Source: Burkholderiales bacterium (lineage in GTDB: Bacteria; Pseudomonadota; Gammaproteobacteria; Burkholderiales; Burkholderiaceae_C). Taken from it: a stretch of 64,000 bases of DNA. The notes beneath the pieces were generated by a model that saw only the letters and a program-made list of their open reading frames with translations, did not search any database and was not told the DNA's origin. The translations under genes were made by a program, and so were the position numbers. Positions within the stretch are counted from its first letter, which is position 1; each line of letters begins with the position of its first letter. The DNA is taken from the NCBI GenBank assembly GCA_028868825.1, contig JAGWTU010000001.1, forward strand, positions 62,001-126,000. The letters are read 5' to 3'. This document shows positions 1 through 8,565 of this stretch, in pieces.

Positions 1-2378
1 ACCATGCGGTAGCCCATCGCACGATACCCCTGCTGTCGCTTGTTCCACATCCGGACAAGTGCTGGGTGCCCCGTGTCGACAAAGTCGATGATTTGGACAT
101 CACTCTTGTCGCTGTGCTCGCGGTGCAACCTGCCGGCGTATTGTTGAAGAGTGCCCTTCCACGAAATCGGCATGGCCAGAACCAGGGTGTCCAGCGGCGG
201 GTGGTCAAAGCCCTCGCCGACCAGCTTGCCCGTCGCGAGCAATACCCTTGGCGCGTCCGGCGCCAGTCCGTCCAGCTTCGCGGTCAGGGCCGAGCGCTGC
301 TTCGGCGACATGCGCCCGTGCAAAAGGAGGAGAGGTGAGATGCTCCCTTCGAGCGCGGCGGAAAGCGCATCCAGGTGTTCAGTCCTTTCCGTAAGCACGA
401 GGATCTTTCGACCTCTCGAAAAGGAGCCCATGATTTCCTCGGCAATCGCAGCCGTCCGGTGGGCGTCCGTCGCCAGTTGCCGGAAGACTTCCTGGATTCC
501 CGCGTCTTCCGCCACGACGATGGGTCTGGCGTAGACCCGCTGGATCACCGCCAGGTCCCTAGGCGCTCCTTCGGTCCGTGCCACCGTGTGCCGGATCGGA
601 CCACATTGCATGAAGATGATGGGCTGCTGACCGTCACGTCGGATCGGTGTGGCCGTGAGACCGAGCACGTACCGGGCCTTGGCGGTCCGAAGAATGGCAT
701 CAAAGGAAACGGCTCCAATGTGATGGCACTCGTCGATGATGATTTGACCGTAGGCTTCGACGAGAGTGTCGACCTCGCCGCGGCGAGACAGTGACTGCAT
801 GACAGCGATGTCGATCTTGCCTGTTGGCCGTGCTTTCCCACCGCCGACGACGCCGACTTCGTCGCGGTCGGCGCCAAGAAAGGGTTGAAGCCGCTCTTGC
901 CACTGACGCATGAGCTCGGTGCGATGCACCAGGATCAGAGTGTTCACGCCGCGGCTGGCAATCATGGCCGCCGCGACCACTGTCTTGCCGAAGGCTGTTG
1001 GTGCGCAGAGTACGCCGGTGTCCTGGCCGAGCATGGCTGTCACCGCCGCCTGTTGGTCGACGCGCAGCATCCCACGAAACTGAACCGTGATCGGCGTTCC
1101 GGTCACCCGTTCCTCTTGAGTGTCCACGCGTATGCCGTTGCCCTGCAGCAGCTCGAGCAAAGCCTCGTGGCACCCTCGCGGCAATCCGATGTGACGCGGA
1201 AAATTCTGCGCGCAGCCGATCACTCGCGGTTTGTCCCAGACGGGCATGCGCATGGCCTGCGCTTTGTAGAACTCCGGGTTTTGGAATGCCGCCAGCCTGA
1301 TCAGGCGGTTGGCGAGGGCCTGGGGCAAGCCATCCTTCTCCACGTACACGAGGTTGGACAGCGTCACAGTCAGCGACGCCGGCATCGGGCCGACAAGCAG
1401 CGAATGTGACGATGTTGATCGCTTCCACGGCTCGCGCAGGTCCTCGTCCTCGACAAAGGTCACATCCAGTGGATGCTCCCCGCCAGTAGCCCGCAGGATC
1501 GTCGACTCCAGGTCGACCACTGGCATGCGCGGCACCTCCGCCAGGTAGGCCCATTGGTCCGGATACGGCTGCAGCTGGTCGTCCACGAAAACGCTGCAGC
1601 CTCGTTCCCGCGCGGCCTTCTGGAGCGGCAAGGCGATCAAGTTGCCGAAGCCGCCCGTGGGCATGGTGTCCTGATTCGGGAAGAGGCGGTCGTAGGATGT
1701 CAGCTTGAGCTGACGGGTCCTGGCGCACGTATGGCTGATGATGGCCGTGCCAAGGCGACGCGCATCGCGCGCCGGGACCCGCCGCTCAAAGAAGATCCAG
1801 GCATGGGCGCCACTGCCTGAGCGAGAGATCTCGAGGGCAACCGGCACGCCCAGTTCGCGACAGGATTGCCCGAAGGCCAATGCATCCTGGCGCCAGTCAG
1901 CATCGTCGAAGTCAACCGCCAGGAAGTTACAGCTGTCGTCCGCAAGAAGCGGATAGGCGCCGATCGTGTGGTCCCCTGCCAAGTGCTTGAACAGCACCCC
2001 ATCGGATAGGGGAATCAGTTCCCGATTGCCGCAGTCTCCGCATTTGATGCGAGGCTTCTCGCAAACCCCAGGCCGCCACTCGTTGGCGCAGGCCGGTGAG
2101 TAACCGGATTTTCCCGACGTCTTGCCTTCCCAGCGCACCGGATAAACATCGCTGCGCCCCTGAAACAGTCGGCCGAACAGTGCGACCTTCTCGTCAAGCG
2201 ACAAGCGGGACGGCGCGATCACGGTTGTTGCGGCGGTCGCAGCTTCGGGCCTCCACTGTATGCCGTGTGCCTCAAGCAAGCCAACGAGCCGCGCATTTTC
2301 GGCGCGCAGGGCGGTCAGCTCGTCACTACCGGGAGTCAACGACATACTGGATCGGTCAGTCGATTCTTTGGATGCCAT
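1..2378 (-). CDS. TOTE-type primase-helicase (partial, runs off the left edge)
   Basis: This open frame has no stop before the window edge; about 792 residues are visible. The N-terminal part resembles the archaeo-eukaryotic primase domain of TOTE conflict systems: a cysteine cluster (C97, C106, C113, C116), an acidic VDFDD motif at 155-159, and an SGSGAH motif ending at H192. The C-terminal part is a superfamily 2 helicase: GKT at 464-466, DECH at 549-552, an LTATP motif, and QYAGRLHRE from 746. The start at 2378 has GAGG five bases upstream; an in-frame ATG at 2345 is the alternative. It is divergent from the H-NS-like gene. By family knowledge it acts in defence or mobile-element conflict; no partner nuclease is visible here, because the downstream side lies outside the window. 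The fold is clear; the biological role is inferred. Confidence 0.85.
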   Translation of the reverse strand, partial: MASKESTDRSSMSLTPGSDELTALRAENARLVGLLEAHGIQWRPEAATAATTVIAPSRLSLDEKVALFGRLFQGRSDVYPVRWEGKTSGKSGYSPACANEWRPGVCEKPRIKCGDCGNRELIPLSDGVLFKHLAGDHTIGAYPLLADDSCNFLAVDFDDADWRQDALAFGQSCRELGVPVALEISRSGSGAHAWIFFERRVPARDARRLGTAIISHTCARTRQLKLTSYDRLFPNQDTMPTGGFGNLIALPLQKAARERGCSVFVDDQLQPYPDQWAYLAEVPRMPVVDLESTILRATGGEHPLDVTFVEDEDLREPWKRSTSSHSLLVGPMPASLTVTLSNLVYVEKDGLPQALANRLIRLAAFQNPEFYKAQAMRMPVWDKPRVIGCAQNFPRHIGLPRGCHEALLELLQGNGIRVDTQEERVTGTPITVQFRGMLRVDQQAAVTAMLGQDTGVLCAPTAFGKTVVAAAMIASRGVNTLILVHRTELMRQWQERLQPFLGADRDEVGVVGGGKARPTGKIDIAVMQSLSRRGEVDTLVEAYGQIIIDECHHIGAVSFDAILRTAKARYVLGLTATPIRRDGQQPIIFMQCGPIRHTVARTEGAPRDLAVIQRVYARPIVVAEDAGIQEVFRQLATDAHRTAAIAEEIMGSFSRGRKILVLTERTEHLDALSAALEGSISPLLLLHGRMSPKQRSALTAKLDGLAPDAPRVLLATGKLVGEGFDHPPLDTLVLAMPISWKGTLQQYAGRLHREHSDKSDVQIIDFVDTGHPALVRMWNKRQQGYRAMGYRM

Positions 2379-2638
2379 ACAAACCTCAGACCGCTGACCC
2401 AGCCGAGATGCACAAAGGCGAGCTTGTTCATGGTGAACGCGGACAGATCGGATTCATGATGCGCCTGAAGCAGCAAGCCAGTGTAAGCGTCGACACCACC
2501 TTTAGCCCTTGGCCATATGTCTGATACAGATTTGAGTGAGCTCTGCGGCTGCACATACTTTAGGAATCGTCGCAAGCACTGCAACTTTCCGAGGACGCGG
2601 GTTATGATTCGTCGTCTTAATCCGCAAAGATACTTTCA
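2379..2638. promoter_or_regulatory. Divergent intergenic region between the helicase and the H-NS-like gene
   Basis: Both flanking genes read outward from these 260 bases, so both promoters should lie here. For the rightward gene a TATGAT hexamer sits at 2603-2608, with a weak TGCAAC 17 bases upstream at 2580-2585. The local base composition is less GC-rich than the core genes, which suits an H-NS-bound region. No gene is supported in the interval. Confidence 0.35.
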
Positions 2639-3220
2639 ATGGCGACCTACAACCAGCTCCAAAAGCAGATCGAAGCCTTGCAGGCGCAGGCGAGCAAGCT
2701 CAAGGCCGAGGAGATTGCCGGTGTCGTGGCACGAATCAAGGAAGCAATTGGCACGTACGGCTTGACGCCTCAGGATCTGTTTGGCGGAAAGGGAGTTGGT
2801 GCGGCGAGCCGCCGAGTCAAAGGTACAGCCAAAGGTAAGTCGGCCGGAGGCGCCAAGTACGCCGACGGCAAGGGCGGCGAGTGGGGCGGCCGGGGCAAGC
2901 GACCGCGCTGGTTGCAAGAAGCACTGGCTGCTGGCTGCATGCTCGAGGAGTTCGCGGTTGGCGCTGTGAAGTCGGCCGCGGAGGCGCTCTCATCGGGGGA
3001 TTCCTCTGATGCCAATGCCGCGGGTGTTTCGAGGCGAGGTCGGGGCGCAAAGAAAGCCAAGGCTCCGGCCAAGCGTGGTTCCGGCAAAGTCCGTGCTTCG
3101 GTCGCCAAGTTCAGCGACGGCGCTGGAAATACTTGGTCCGGCAGAGGCCGCCGGCCTGCCTGGTACGTTGCCGCACTGACCGCCGGCAAGACCCCGGCGG
3201 ACTTGACCGCCAATTCTTGA
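2639..3220 (+). CDS. H-NS family histone-like protein with two DNA-binding domains
   Basis: A 193-residue nucleoid protein. Residues 1-50 are the usual H-NS oligomerisation segment of betaproteobacteria, with a coiled coil and a YGLTPQDLF stretch. Residues 73-105 form a C-terminal-type DNA-binding domain with GRGKRP at 85-90 followed by RWLQEAL. A second copy at about 156-190 has TWSGRG, RRPAW and KTPADL. A Lys/Arg/Ala-rich linker joins them. Typical family members have one such domain and are about 90-130 residues long, so this protein looks like an internal domain duplication. The expected role is binding and silencing AT-rich foreign DNA; its place beside a conflict-system gene and mobile elements fits. 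The Shine-Dalgarno sequence is weak. Confidence 0.88.
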   Translation: MATYNQLQKQIEALQAQASKLKAEEIAGVVARIKEAIGTYGLTPQDLFGGKGVGAASRRVKGTAKGKSAGGAKYADGKGGEWGGRGKRPRWLQEALAAGCMLEEFAVGAVKSAAEALSSGDSSDANAAGVSRRGRGAKKAKAPAKRGSGKVRASVAKFSDGAGNTWSGRGRRPAWYVAALTAGKTPADLTANS

Positions 3221-3225
3221 GTAGC

Positions 3226-3293
3226 TCGGGCCTGAGGGCCCGATTGACTCGGCAACGTCGACCAGAGAGAGCTCGAATGCTCACTCTGGTCGA
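3226..3293 (+). terminator. Two hairpins downstream of the H-NS-like gene
   Basis: A perfect 7-bp stem with a 4-base loop occupies 3226-3243, directly after the stop codon. A second perfect 10-bp stem pairs 3258-3267 with 3284-3293. Neither is followed by a strong T tract, so intrinsic termination is plausible but not certain. Between 3294 and 3469 no gene or clear signal was found. Confidence 0.45.
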
Positions 3294-3469
3294 AGTCCTT
3301 GCGAGCGCTGGCTGTCCCCTCATCCTCCGCTGGAGACCCGAGTCCGATCGAATTTGCCCGCCAGGTCTGTACTTGCGGTCGCTCGCCTACCGACGGAGAT
3401 CGCGAAACCCCACTGGCTCCCAGTCGCGCATGGCCAGCAGCACGCTCGTGCCCCGACGCTGGTTCAGTG

Positions 3470-3545
3470 GTCGCGGTAGGGACGGAGATTGCTCTCCGCC
3501 CCCCGCACATCCGTACGTGCAGCACTACCGCATACGGCTCCTGCC
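3470..3545 (-). ncRNA. Group II intron domains V and VI
   Basis: Domain V occupies about 3511-3540 and shows the conserved GAGCCGTATGCGG arm pairing with GCACGTACGG. Domain VI follows at about 3470-3508 as a GGGCGGAGA...TCTCCGTCCC hairpin, ending CTACCGCGAC. These are the catalytic and branch-point parts of the ribozyme and look intact, so splicing might be rescued in trans even though the maturase gene is broken. Confidence 0.8.
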
Positions 3546-3550
3546 TTGGG

Positions 3551-5057
3551 TCATAACGCGAAGCGCTCCTGCGGGTGTGGGTGAAGTACCCGCGCGCGTG
3601 GGAGGTAGCGACCGAGCAGTGCATTGAAGCGGTGCCACGGCATCCTTCCACGTTGACCTCGCCGCCGCAGGACGTGAAGCCAAGCGCGAGCGACTTCCGC
3701 ACGGAAGCTGCTCAGGCGGTTCACGTTGCCCGGTACGGCGTGGTAGTTGAAGTAGCCTTGGACCACGCGCCGCAGCCAGTGGCCGACCACAGGGATCGGC
3801 TCGTGCATACGGCGCGTCAACGCCTCGCGTATCGCCTTGAGACGGGCACGCATCCGCTTCGCTGAGGTCAACCGCTTCAACTGGAACCAGCCGTTCAACC
3901 GGGACCGCCCACAGACGTGGGTGAACCCGAGGAAGTCGAACGTCAGGGGCTTGGGTAGCCCCCGCTTCTCGCGCGCCTGGGCCGCGAAGCGACCGAACTG
4001 CAGCACGCGGGTCTTGTCCTCATTGAGCGTCAGCCCGAACTTGGCAAATCGCGCCCGTAGGTCCTCAAGGAATCGATCGACGTCGGTCTTGCTCTCGAAC
4101 CCGAGGACGCTGTCGTCGGCGTACCGAACGATCATCACGTCCCCCTTGGCATGTCGCCCTCGCCAGCGGTTCGCCCAGAGGTCGAAGACGTAGTGCAGGT
4201 AGACGTTGGCCAGCAGCGGCGAGATCACCGCTCCCTGGGGCGTGCCTACTCGCACTGCTGTCTTGCATCCTTGTTCAACCACGCCGGCCGTCAGCCACTT
4301 GCCGATCAATCGCAAGATTCGGCGGTCGCCGATCCGGTGCTCCAGGAACCGCAGCATCCAAGCATGCTCGACCGTGTCGAAGAACGCCTTGATGTCCGCA
4401 TCGAGCACCCAGTTCACGCGCTTCTTCTGCATGCCGACCACCACGGCGTCCAGCGCTTGGTGCTGGTTACGCCCCGGTCGGAAGCCATACGAGAAGGCGA
4501 GGAAGTCCGTCTCGTAGATCGGCGTGAGCACCGTCACCACGGCTTGCTGGACAATTTTGTCGTCCAGCGCCGCGATGCCAAGGGGACGTGGCTTGCCGTC
4601 CGTCTTGGGGATGGCCGGCGTCAACTATCCTGGCCGCCGTGCCAAGGTAATTGTCGCCAACCATGGGGATGTACACCCTGCGCGAGGGCAACGCCCGGTA
4701 GCGGCCGGATTGCACCGCCGCCCACAGTCTGTCGATCCGCTCGTCCAGATCCTCCTCGTAGTCCCGCCACTTCACCCCATCGACACCGGCTGCCGCGTCC
4801 CGCTTCAAATGCATGAAGCTGTCGCGCAGCAGCTGCGGTGTGATGTGGTGCAGCAGCGCCGTGAACCGCACCTCCTTGCCCGCGGCCTGGGCGGCCCGGG
4901 CTGCTTCCCGTACACCGTCGAGCCCCAACGACGCGCGTGTCCGGCTCTGTGTCCGGGGCGCGGGAGGTCCGTCGATGTTGCCCTTGGCTGCCCGCCTTCC
5001 CTCCAGACCCTCCGCAGATGCCGGTTTGGAGGCGGCGCCGTTGTTCGGGTCGTTCAT
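3551..5057 (-). pseudogene. ltrA: Group II intron reverse transcriptase/maturase, frameshifted
   Basis: The N-terminal half, from the ATG at 5057, ends in SRRVYIP; the C-terminal half resumes with KTDGKPRPLG in another frame. The two join exactly if 58 bases are removed near 4606-4671. The C-terminal half has the RT motifs YGFRPGR, DIKAFFDTV, GTPQGAVISPLLAN and the catalytic YADD, then a maturase X domain ending HPHPQERFAL. No HNH endonuclease domain is present. With the insertion removed the product would be about 480 residues, a normal length. The insertion is 1 modulo 3 and destroys the frame, so the protein is very probably inactive. A TTG at 4624 could start the downstream half alone. 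Confidence 0.85.
4606..4671. repeat. 50-bp palindromic insertion with 8-bp target duplication
   Basis: The octamer TGGGGATG occurs at 4606-4613 and again at 4664-4671, flanking a 50-base insert at 4614-4663. The insert is an imperfect inverted repeat: GGCGTCAACTATCCTGG at 4617-4633 pairs with a copy near its other end at about 13 of 17 positions. One octamer plus the insert makes 58 bases, and removing them restores the maturase reading frame. This is the signature of a very small non-coding mobile element. It was not matched to a known family. Confidence 0.75.
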
Positions 5058-5459
5058 CGGTACTACGCAAGCATCCGACTTCTCGCCGGCGTGGATGTCG
5101 GGCGTATGGCCACTGGCCTTCCCCGAACCGCCCGCCGCCAAGTGCGCAGCGGGCGCCGGCGAGATCTCACAGTTCCTGTTCAGAGAGCTTCTGCGCATGC
5201 ACAGGGTCTACGACCGCGTGGGGCTCGTCGAGGGCTCGCGAGTAGCGCCCTCGCTGATGTGGCCTTCCGCATCGCTCAACGGCGTCGGCGCCCCAGACTG
5301 CTTGATTTCGCGGCTCAATGGCTGGCCTGCGCTCTCCCCTGTCAACGCTTCGATGACGACCTCGCGATCGCCACCGCATGACTCGGGGCCAGGGTGGTTC
5401 GCTATTCCTTTCCTGTGTCGAACTTTCATCAACTACTCTCTGACAGTCTCCTGTCGCAC

Positions 5460-5486
5460 TGAGCGTCCGGCCGTCTCAGTTTGACG
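5460..5486. repeat. IS66 terminal inverted repeat, left end
   Basis: These bases are the partner of the repeat at 8566-8594. The shared core is AGCGTCC-GCC followed by a TTGA..CG tail. It lies 18 bases beyond the stop codon of the fourth IS gene. Confidence 0.7.
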
Positions 5487-5504
5487 AAGGGACTGGCCCT
5501 GTTG

Positions 5505-6008
5505 CTATTGCCTGGGCTTGACCGCCCCGACGAAGGCAACGCACTCCACCAGGTTGAGCGCGCCCAGCATGAGGTACTTCTCCGCCTCGGTACGCACGGC
5601 CATCAGGTCGTGGTCGCCGAGCCAGCCGTAGACGAAGGCAAGCAGGTAACGCTCGGCGTGCTCGTTGCAGAACTGCTCGACGATTTTGTTGGCCAGGTCC
5701 TCTGGCAACCCCTCGTTGAAGCGCGCACGGGCCGTCAGGCGCTGCATGCAGCCGTCCTGGATGTCCTCGGTCACCAGGGGCCATGAGTGGCCGCTGAGCT
5801 TCATCGCCTGGAAGGTCACGAACAGGACGTGCAGCGCCACCTCCAACTGCGTCATGTCCACCCCCATGCGTGGCAACGCCAGGATCGAGGCCAGCATGTT
5901 GGGCTGCTGGGCATAGATCTCGTCGGCCAGGCCCACCTTCTGGTCGTGGCTCATGCGGCGCACGGCGACATCCGCCTCGATCACCACCCACTGCGCGAGC
6001 CGTCCCAT
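5505..6008 (-). CDS. IS66 accessory protein of unknown function
   Basis: A 167-residue protein whose ATG at 6008 lies two bases after the tnpC stop, so it is probably translationally coupled to tnpC. It is rich in Leu, Ala, Val and acidic residues, has no obvious membrane segment, and contains stretches such as SILALPRMGVD and NKIVEQFCNEHAERYL. It lies inside the terminal repeats and therefore travels with the element. The same frame stays open upstream through tnpC on the wrong frame; that part is not coding. Function is unknown; a transposition accessory or passenger role is possible. Confidence 0.65.
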   Translation of the reverse strand: MGRLAQWVVIEADVAVRRMSHDQKVGLADEIYAQQPNMLASILALPRMGVDMTQLEVALHVLFVTFQAMKLSGHSWPLVTEDIQDGCMQRLTARARFNEGLPEDLANKIVEQFCNEHAERYLLAFVYGWLGDHDLMAVRTEAEKYLMLGALNLVECVAFVGAVKPRQ

Positions 6009-6010
6009 CG

Positions 6011-7645
6011 TCAGGCCGGCCGCCAGCGATGCGGCAGCAACTCGTCGAGCCGGTGGCTGGGGTGCAGGTGGATGCGCGCCAGCACGTCGCGCAGGTAGGC
6101 CCACGGATCCAGGCCGTTGAGCTTGGCCGACTGAACCAGGCTCATCACCACTGCCGCCCTTTGCCCGGCCAGCGCACTGCCGGCGAACAGCCAGTTCTTC
6201 GCGCCCAGTTTCCAGGGCTTGATCTGCCGCTCGATGAGATTGTTGTCGATGGCCACTGCCCCGTCGTCCAGATGCAGCGTGAGCGCCTTCCAGGCATTCA
6301 GGCTGTAGTCGATGGCCTCGGCGATCTTGGTGCCGTCCGGCACCTGCGCGCGCTGCAGCTTCAGCCACACCTCGAACTCCTCCCACAGCGGTCGGCTCAG
6401 CACCTGACGGGCGCGCCGACGCTCCTCGCAGTCCATCTCGGCGAAGGCCGCCTCGGCCCGGTAGATCCCGGTCCAGCGCAGCACCGCCTCGGTGGCCACC
6501 GCGCTGGCACTGTGGCCGCCGCGGCTGAGTTCCTCGAAGCGGCGCCGGGCGTGCGCCGCGCAGGCCGCTGCCTTGCGCTGCGGGTAGACCTTGGCATCGA
6601 GTACGCCGTTGTAGCCGGCGTACTGGTCGGTGATCAGGGTGCCGTTCCACGCCGGCTCGGGCGATGGCGGCCCTTTGCCGCCGAGGAAGGCCACCGGGTA
6701 CTGCGCCCCGCGTCCCAAGCAGAACTCGTAGACCACGCCCGGGTGCGGATCGTGGTGGCTGCGCGCCCAGGCCCAGACGTAGGCCTTCTTCGTCTTGCCC
6801 GAGCCCGGGTCCAGCAGCGGCAGCGGCGTCTCGTCGGCGTGCAGCACCCGGCAGCCGAGGACGAAGCGCCGCTGCAACTCGAACAGCGGCTCCAGCGATA
6901 CGCCGCCGGCGCCGCCCCAGGATGCCAGCGTCGAGCGCGGCGTGTGCACGCCCGAGCGCGCGTTGATCGGCGCCTGCCGGTAGTACGGCAGGTGGTCGAC
7001 GAAGCGGCTGATCAGCGTGTGCGCCACCAGGCCGGCCGACGGGATGCCGCCGTCGACCACGTCCGGCTCGGCCGGCTCCTGGCGCAGTTGCTGGCAGCAC
7101 TTGCAGGCCCACTTGCCGTAGATGTGCCGGTGCACGAAGAACTTCGCCGGGATGATGTCCAGCTTCTCGCTGACGTCCTCGCCGATGCGCTGCATCGGCC
7201 GGCCGCAGTCGGCGTTCGGGCAGGTGGTCTCTTCGGGTTCGTGGCGGTGCTCGATGCGCTCCAGATGCTCGGGCAATGCCTGGCGACGCGGCCGGCGCGG
7301 CGGTGCCTTCGCTGTCTTGGGGGTCTCGGGCAGACCGCGCTGCAACTCGGCCAGCTTCGCGCGCAGGCTGGCCTCGTCCTCGGCCATGACTTCAGCGAAG
7401 AGAAGCCGCTGTGCGGCCGTCATCGACTCGGTCTTGGCGTCGAACTTCCAGCGCTTGAGCCGCGCGAGCTCGAAGTTGAGCTTGTCGATCTTCACCAGCG
7501 CCAGCGCGATCTCGCGCTCGCGCCGGGCCAGCTCCTGCGCATCGGCCTGGGCCTGCTGCTGCAGCCGCTCGATCAGTGCGGCCACCTCGGCCGGTAGGCT
7601 CTTCAGATCGATAGTGTTGGCAGCTTCACCCGGCATGCGCAGCAT
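6011..7645 (-). CDS. tnpC: IS66 family transposase TnpC
   Basis: A 544-residue DDE transposase. An N-terminal coiled coil and leucine-rich segment (about 20-75) leads into a basic linker. A zinc-finger-like region with CPNADC and CKCC lies at about 140-190. The catalytic core shows HADETP, TDQYAGYN and the terminal NNLIERQIKPW motif, followed by the IS66 C-terminal HPSHRLDELLPH segment. Length and order match intact IS66 TnpC proteins. The gene lies 73 bases after tnpB and its stop is two bases before the next start. It looks complete, so it may be active in trans. Confidence 0.95.
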   Translation of the reverse strand: MLRMPGEAANTIDLKSLPAEVAALIERLQQQAQADAQELARREREIALALVKIDKLNFELARLKRWKFDAKTESMTAAQRLLFAEVMAEDEASLRAKLAELQRGLPETPKTAKAPPRRPRRQALPEHLERIEHRHEPEETTCPNADCGRPMQRIGEDVSEKLDIIPAKFFVHRHIYGKWACKCCQQLRQEPAEPDVVDGGIPSAGLVAHTLISRFVDHLPYYRQAPINARSGVHTPRSTLASWGGAGGVSLEPLFELQRRFVLGCRVLHADETPLPLLDPGSGKTKKAYVWAWARSHHDPHPGVVYEFCLGRGAQYPVAFLGGKGPPSPEPAWNGTLITDQYAGYNGVLDAKVYPQRKAAACAAHARRRFEELSRGGHSASAVATEAVLRWTGIYRAEAAFAEMDCEERRRARQVLSRPLWEEFEVWLKLQRAQVPDGTKIAEAIDYSLNAWKALTLHLDDGAVAIDNNLIERQIKPWKLGAKNWLFAGSALAGQRAAVVMSLVQSAKLNGLDPWAYLRDVLARIHLHPSHRLDELLPHRWRPA

Positions 7646-7718
7646 GGTGCCGCGCTTGCCACCACGGCGCCATTGGCACTTGCGATGTCAACGGCCCGTC
7701 GGCCGTCATACCACTCGA

Positions 7719-8063
7719 TCAGCAGCGGCGGATGGTGGCCAGTTCGCCCAGGCGCTGCCAGGGCAGGCCCAGCGTCAGCGCCTCGAACTGCTGCGTGCTG
7801 AGCTGCAACGCGGGAGCTGACGAACCCGCCTCGGCCGCGTGCCAGACGAAGCGGCCCGCATGCAGCCGGCGCGTGGCGCACCACACGCCGAAGCCATCGT
7901 GCACGAGCAGCTTGAGTCGGCTGGCGCGCGCATTCGCGAAGAGGTAGCCGTGGTGCGCACGCGCCTCGCCCAGCGTGTTGACCACCACCGTCAGCAGCCG
8001 GTCGGCACCGGCACGCATGTCCTGCGGCTGACTGCACAACCACAGTGCGTCGATCCTGATCAT
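7719..8063 (-). CDS. tnpB: IS66 family protein TnpB
   Basis: A 114-residue protein starting MIRIDALWLC, with the characteristic PQDMRAG, FANARASRLKLLVHDGFG and WCATRRLHAGRF blocks of IS66 Orf2/TnpB. The start at 8063 is chosen because it lies eight bases after the tnpA stop; a longer upstream frame overlaps tnpA and does not match the family. It is required with TnpA and TnpC for transposition in studied IS66 elements; its biochemical role is unresolved. Confidence 0.93.
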   Translation of the reverse strand: MIRIDALWLCSQPQDMRAGADRLLTVVVNTLGEARAHHGYLFANARASRLKLLVHDGFGVWCATRRLHAGRFVWHAAEAGSSAPALQLSTQQFEALTLGLPWQRLGELATIRRC

Positions 8064-8071
8064 GGCGCTGG

Positions 8072-8512
8072 TCAGTCCTTCAACGCCACGGTGGCCAGTT
8101 CGCGCAGCCAGGCGGCGCATGCGGCGGCCTGGGCCGATGGCCAGCGCACCGACAGTTGTGTCGCGCCCCGAGTCAGCTCGACCCGGATCTCGGCACCGGG
8201 CGGTTGGGCCTGTTCTGGCGCAGTGGCCATGGCCGTTGCAGCGACGGGCGCAGAGGCAATCTCCACCGGGATGAACTGCAGCGAACGTGCCAACGTCTCG
8301 TCAGTTCCCGCAGCCGTGCGCGTCACGGCCCTCGGCGCATCCAGCCCGGTGCGCTGGATGCCACGACCGACCAGCCACTTGCGCAGCAGGTTCACGTTCA
8401 GGCCGTGGGACAGCGCGATGGCCGCCACCGATGCGCCGGGCTGCTGGCACTCGGCCAGGACCTGCGTCTTGAACTCCGCGCCATGAACGCGCCTCTTGGA
8501 TTTGGGTTGCAT
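8072..8512 (-). CDS. tnpA: IS66 family protein TnpA
   Basis: A 146-residue protein. The N terminus (MQPKSKRRVHGAEFK, then SVAAIALSHGLNVNLLRKWL) is the helix-turn-helix of the transposase-8/TnpA family. The rest is an Ala/Pro-rich linker and a short C-terminal domain with WPSAQAAACAAWLREL. The ATG at 8512 is preferred to one at 8572 because it begins at the conserved basic motif. It is the first gene of the IS operon and probably binds the element ends. Confidence 0.92.
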   Translation of the reverse strand: MQPKSKRRVHGAEFKTQVLAECQQPGASVAAIALSHGLNVNLLRKWLVGRGIQRTGLDAPRAVTRTAAGTDETLARSLQFIPVEIASAPVAATAMATAPEQAQPPGAEIRVELTRGATQLSVRWPSAQAAACAAWLRELATVALKD

Positions 8513-8565
8513 AGGTGCCCACCTGTTTGATTTGGTGGGCACCATCGTCCGAGGCGCCTCGGCAG

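Larger units (their letters stand above)
3470..5459 (-). mobile_element. Group II intron, 3' segment with maturase gene and domains V-VI
   Basis: The minus strand carries a reverse transcriptase/maturase frame followed by a canonical group II intron catalytic end. The domain V stem starts GAGCCGTATGCGG at 3540 and closes with GCACGTACGG at 3511. A GC-rich domain VI hairpin follows, ending CTACCGCGAC near 3470. The 5' side is cut at 5459 by the terminal repeat of an IS66 element, and intron-like sequence resumes beyond that element at 8595-8865. The segment begins GTGCGAC at 5459, which could be mistaken for a 5' splice boundary. An IS insertion into a longer intron is preferred, because only about 400 bases would otherwise precede the maturase gene. 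Confidence 0.8.

Noticed and set aside
5453..5459. GTGCGAC at the IS66 border as the 5' end of the group II intron
   Set aside because: It fits the boundary consensus, but it would leave only about 400 bases before the maturase gene, and intron-like sequence with another GTGTG boundary exists beyond the IS. Kept as an alternative only.
6011..7112. A long minus-strand frame that would extend the IS66 accessory protein upstream
   Set aside because: It runs through tnpC in another frame and has the Arg/Gly/Ala composition of a GC-rich shadow; only the part after 6008 looks like protein.
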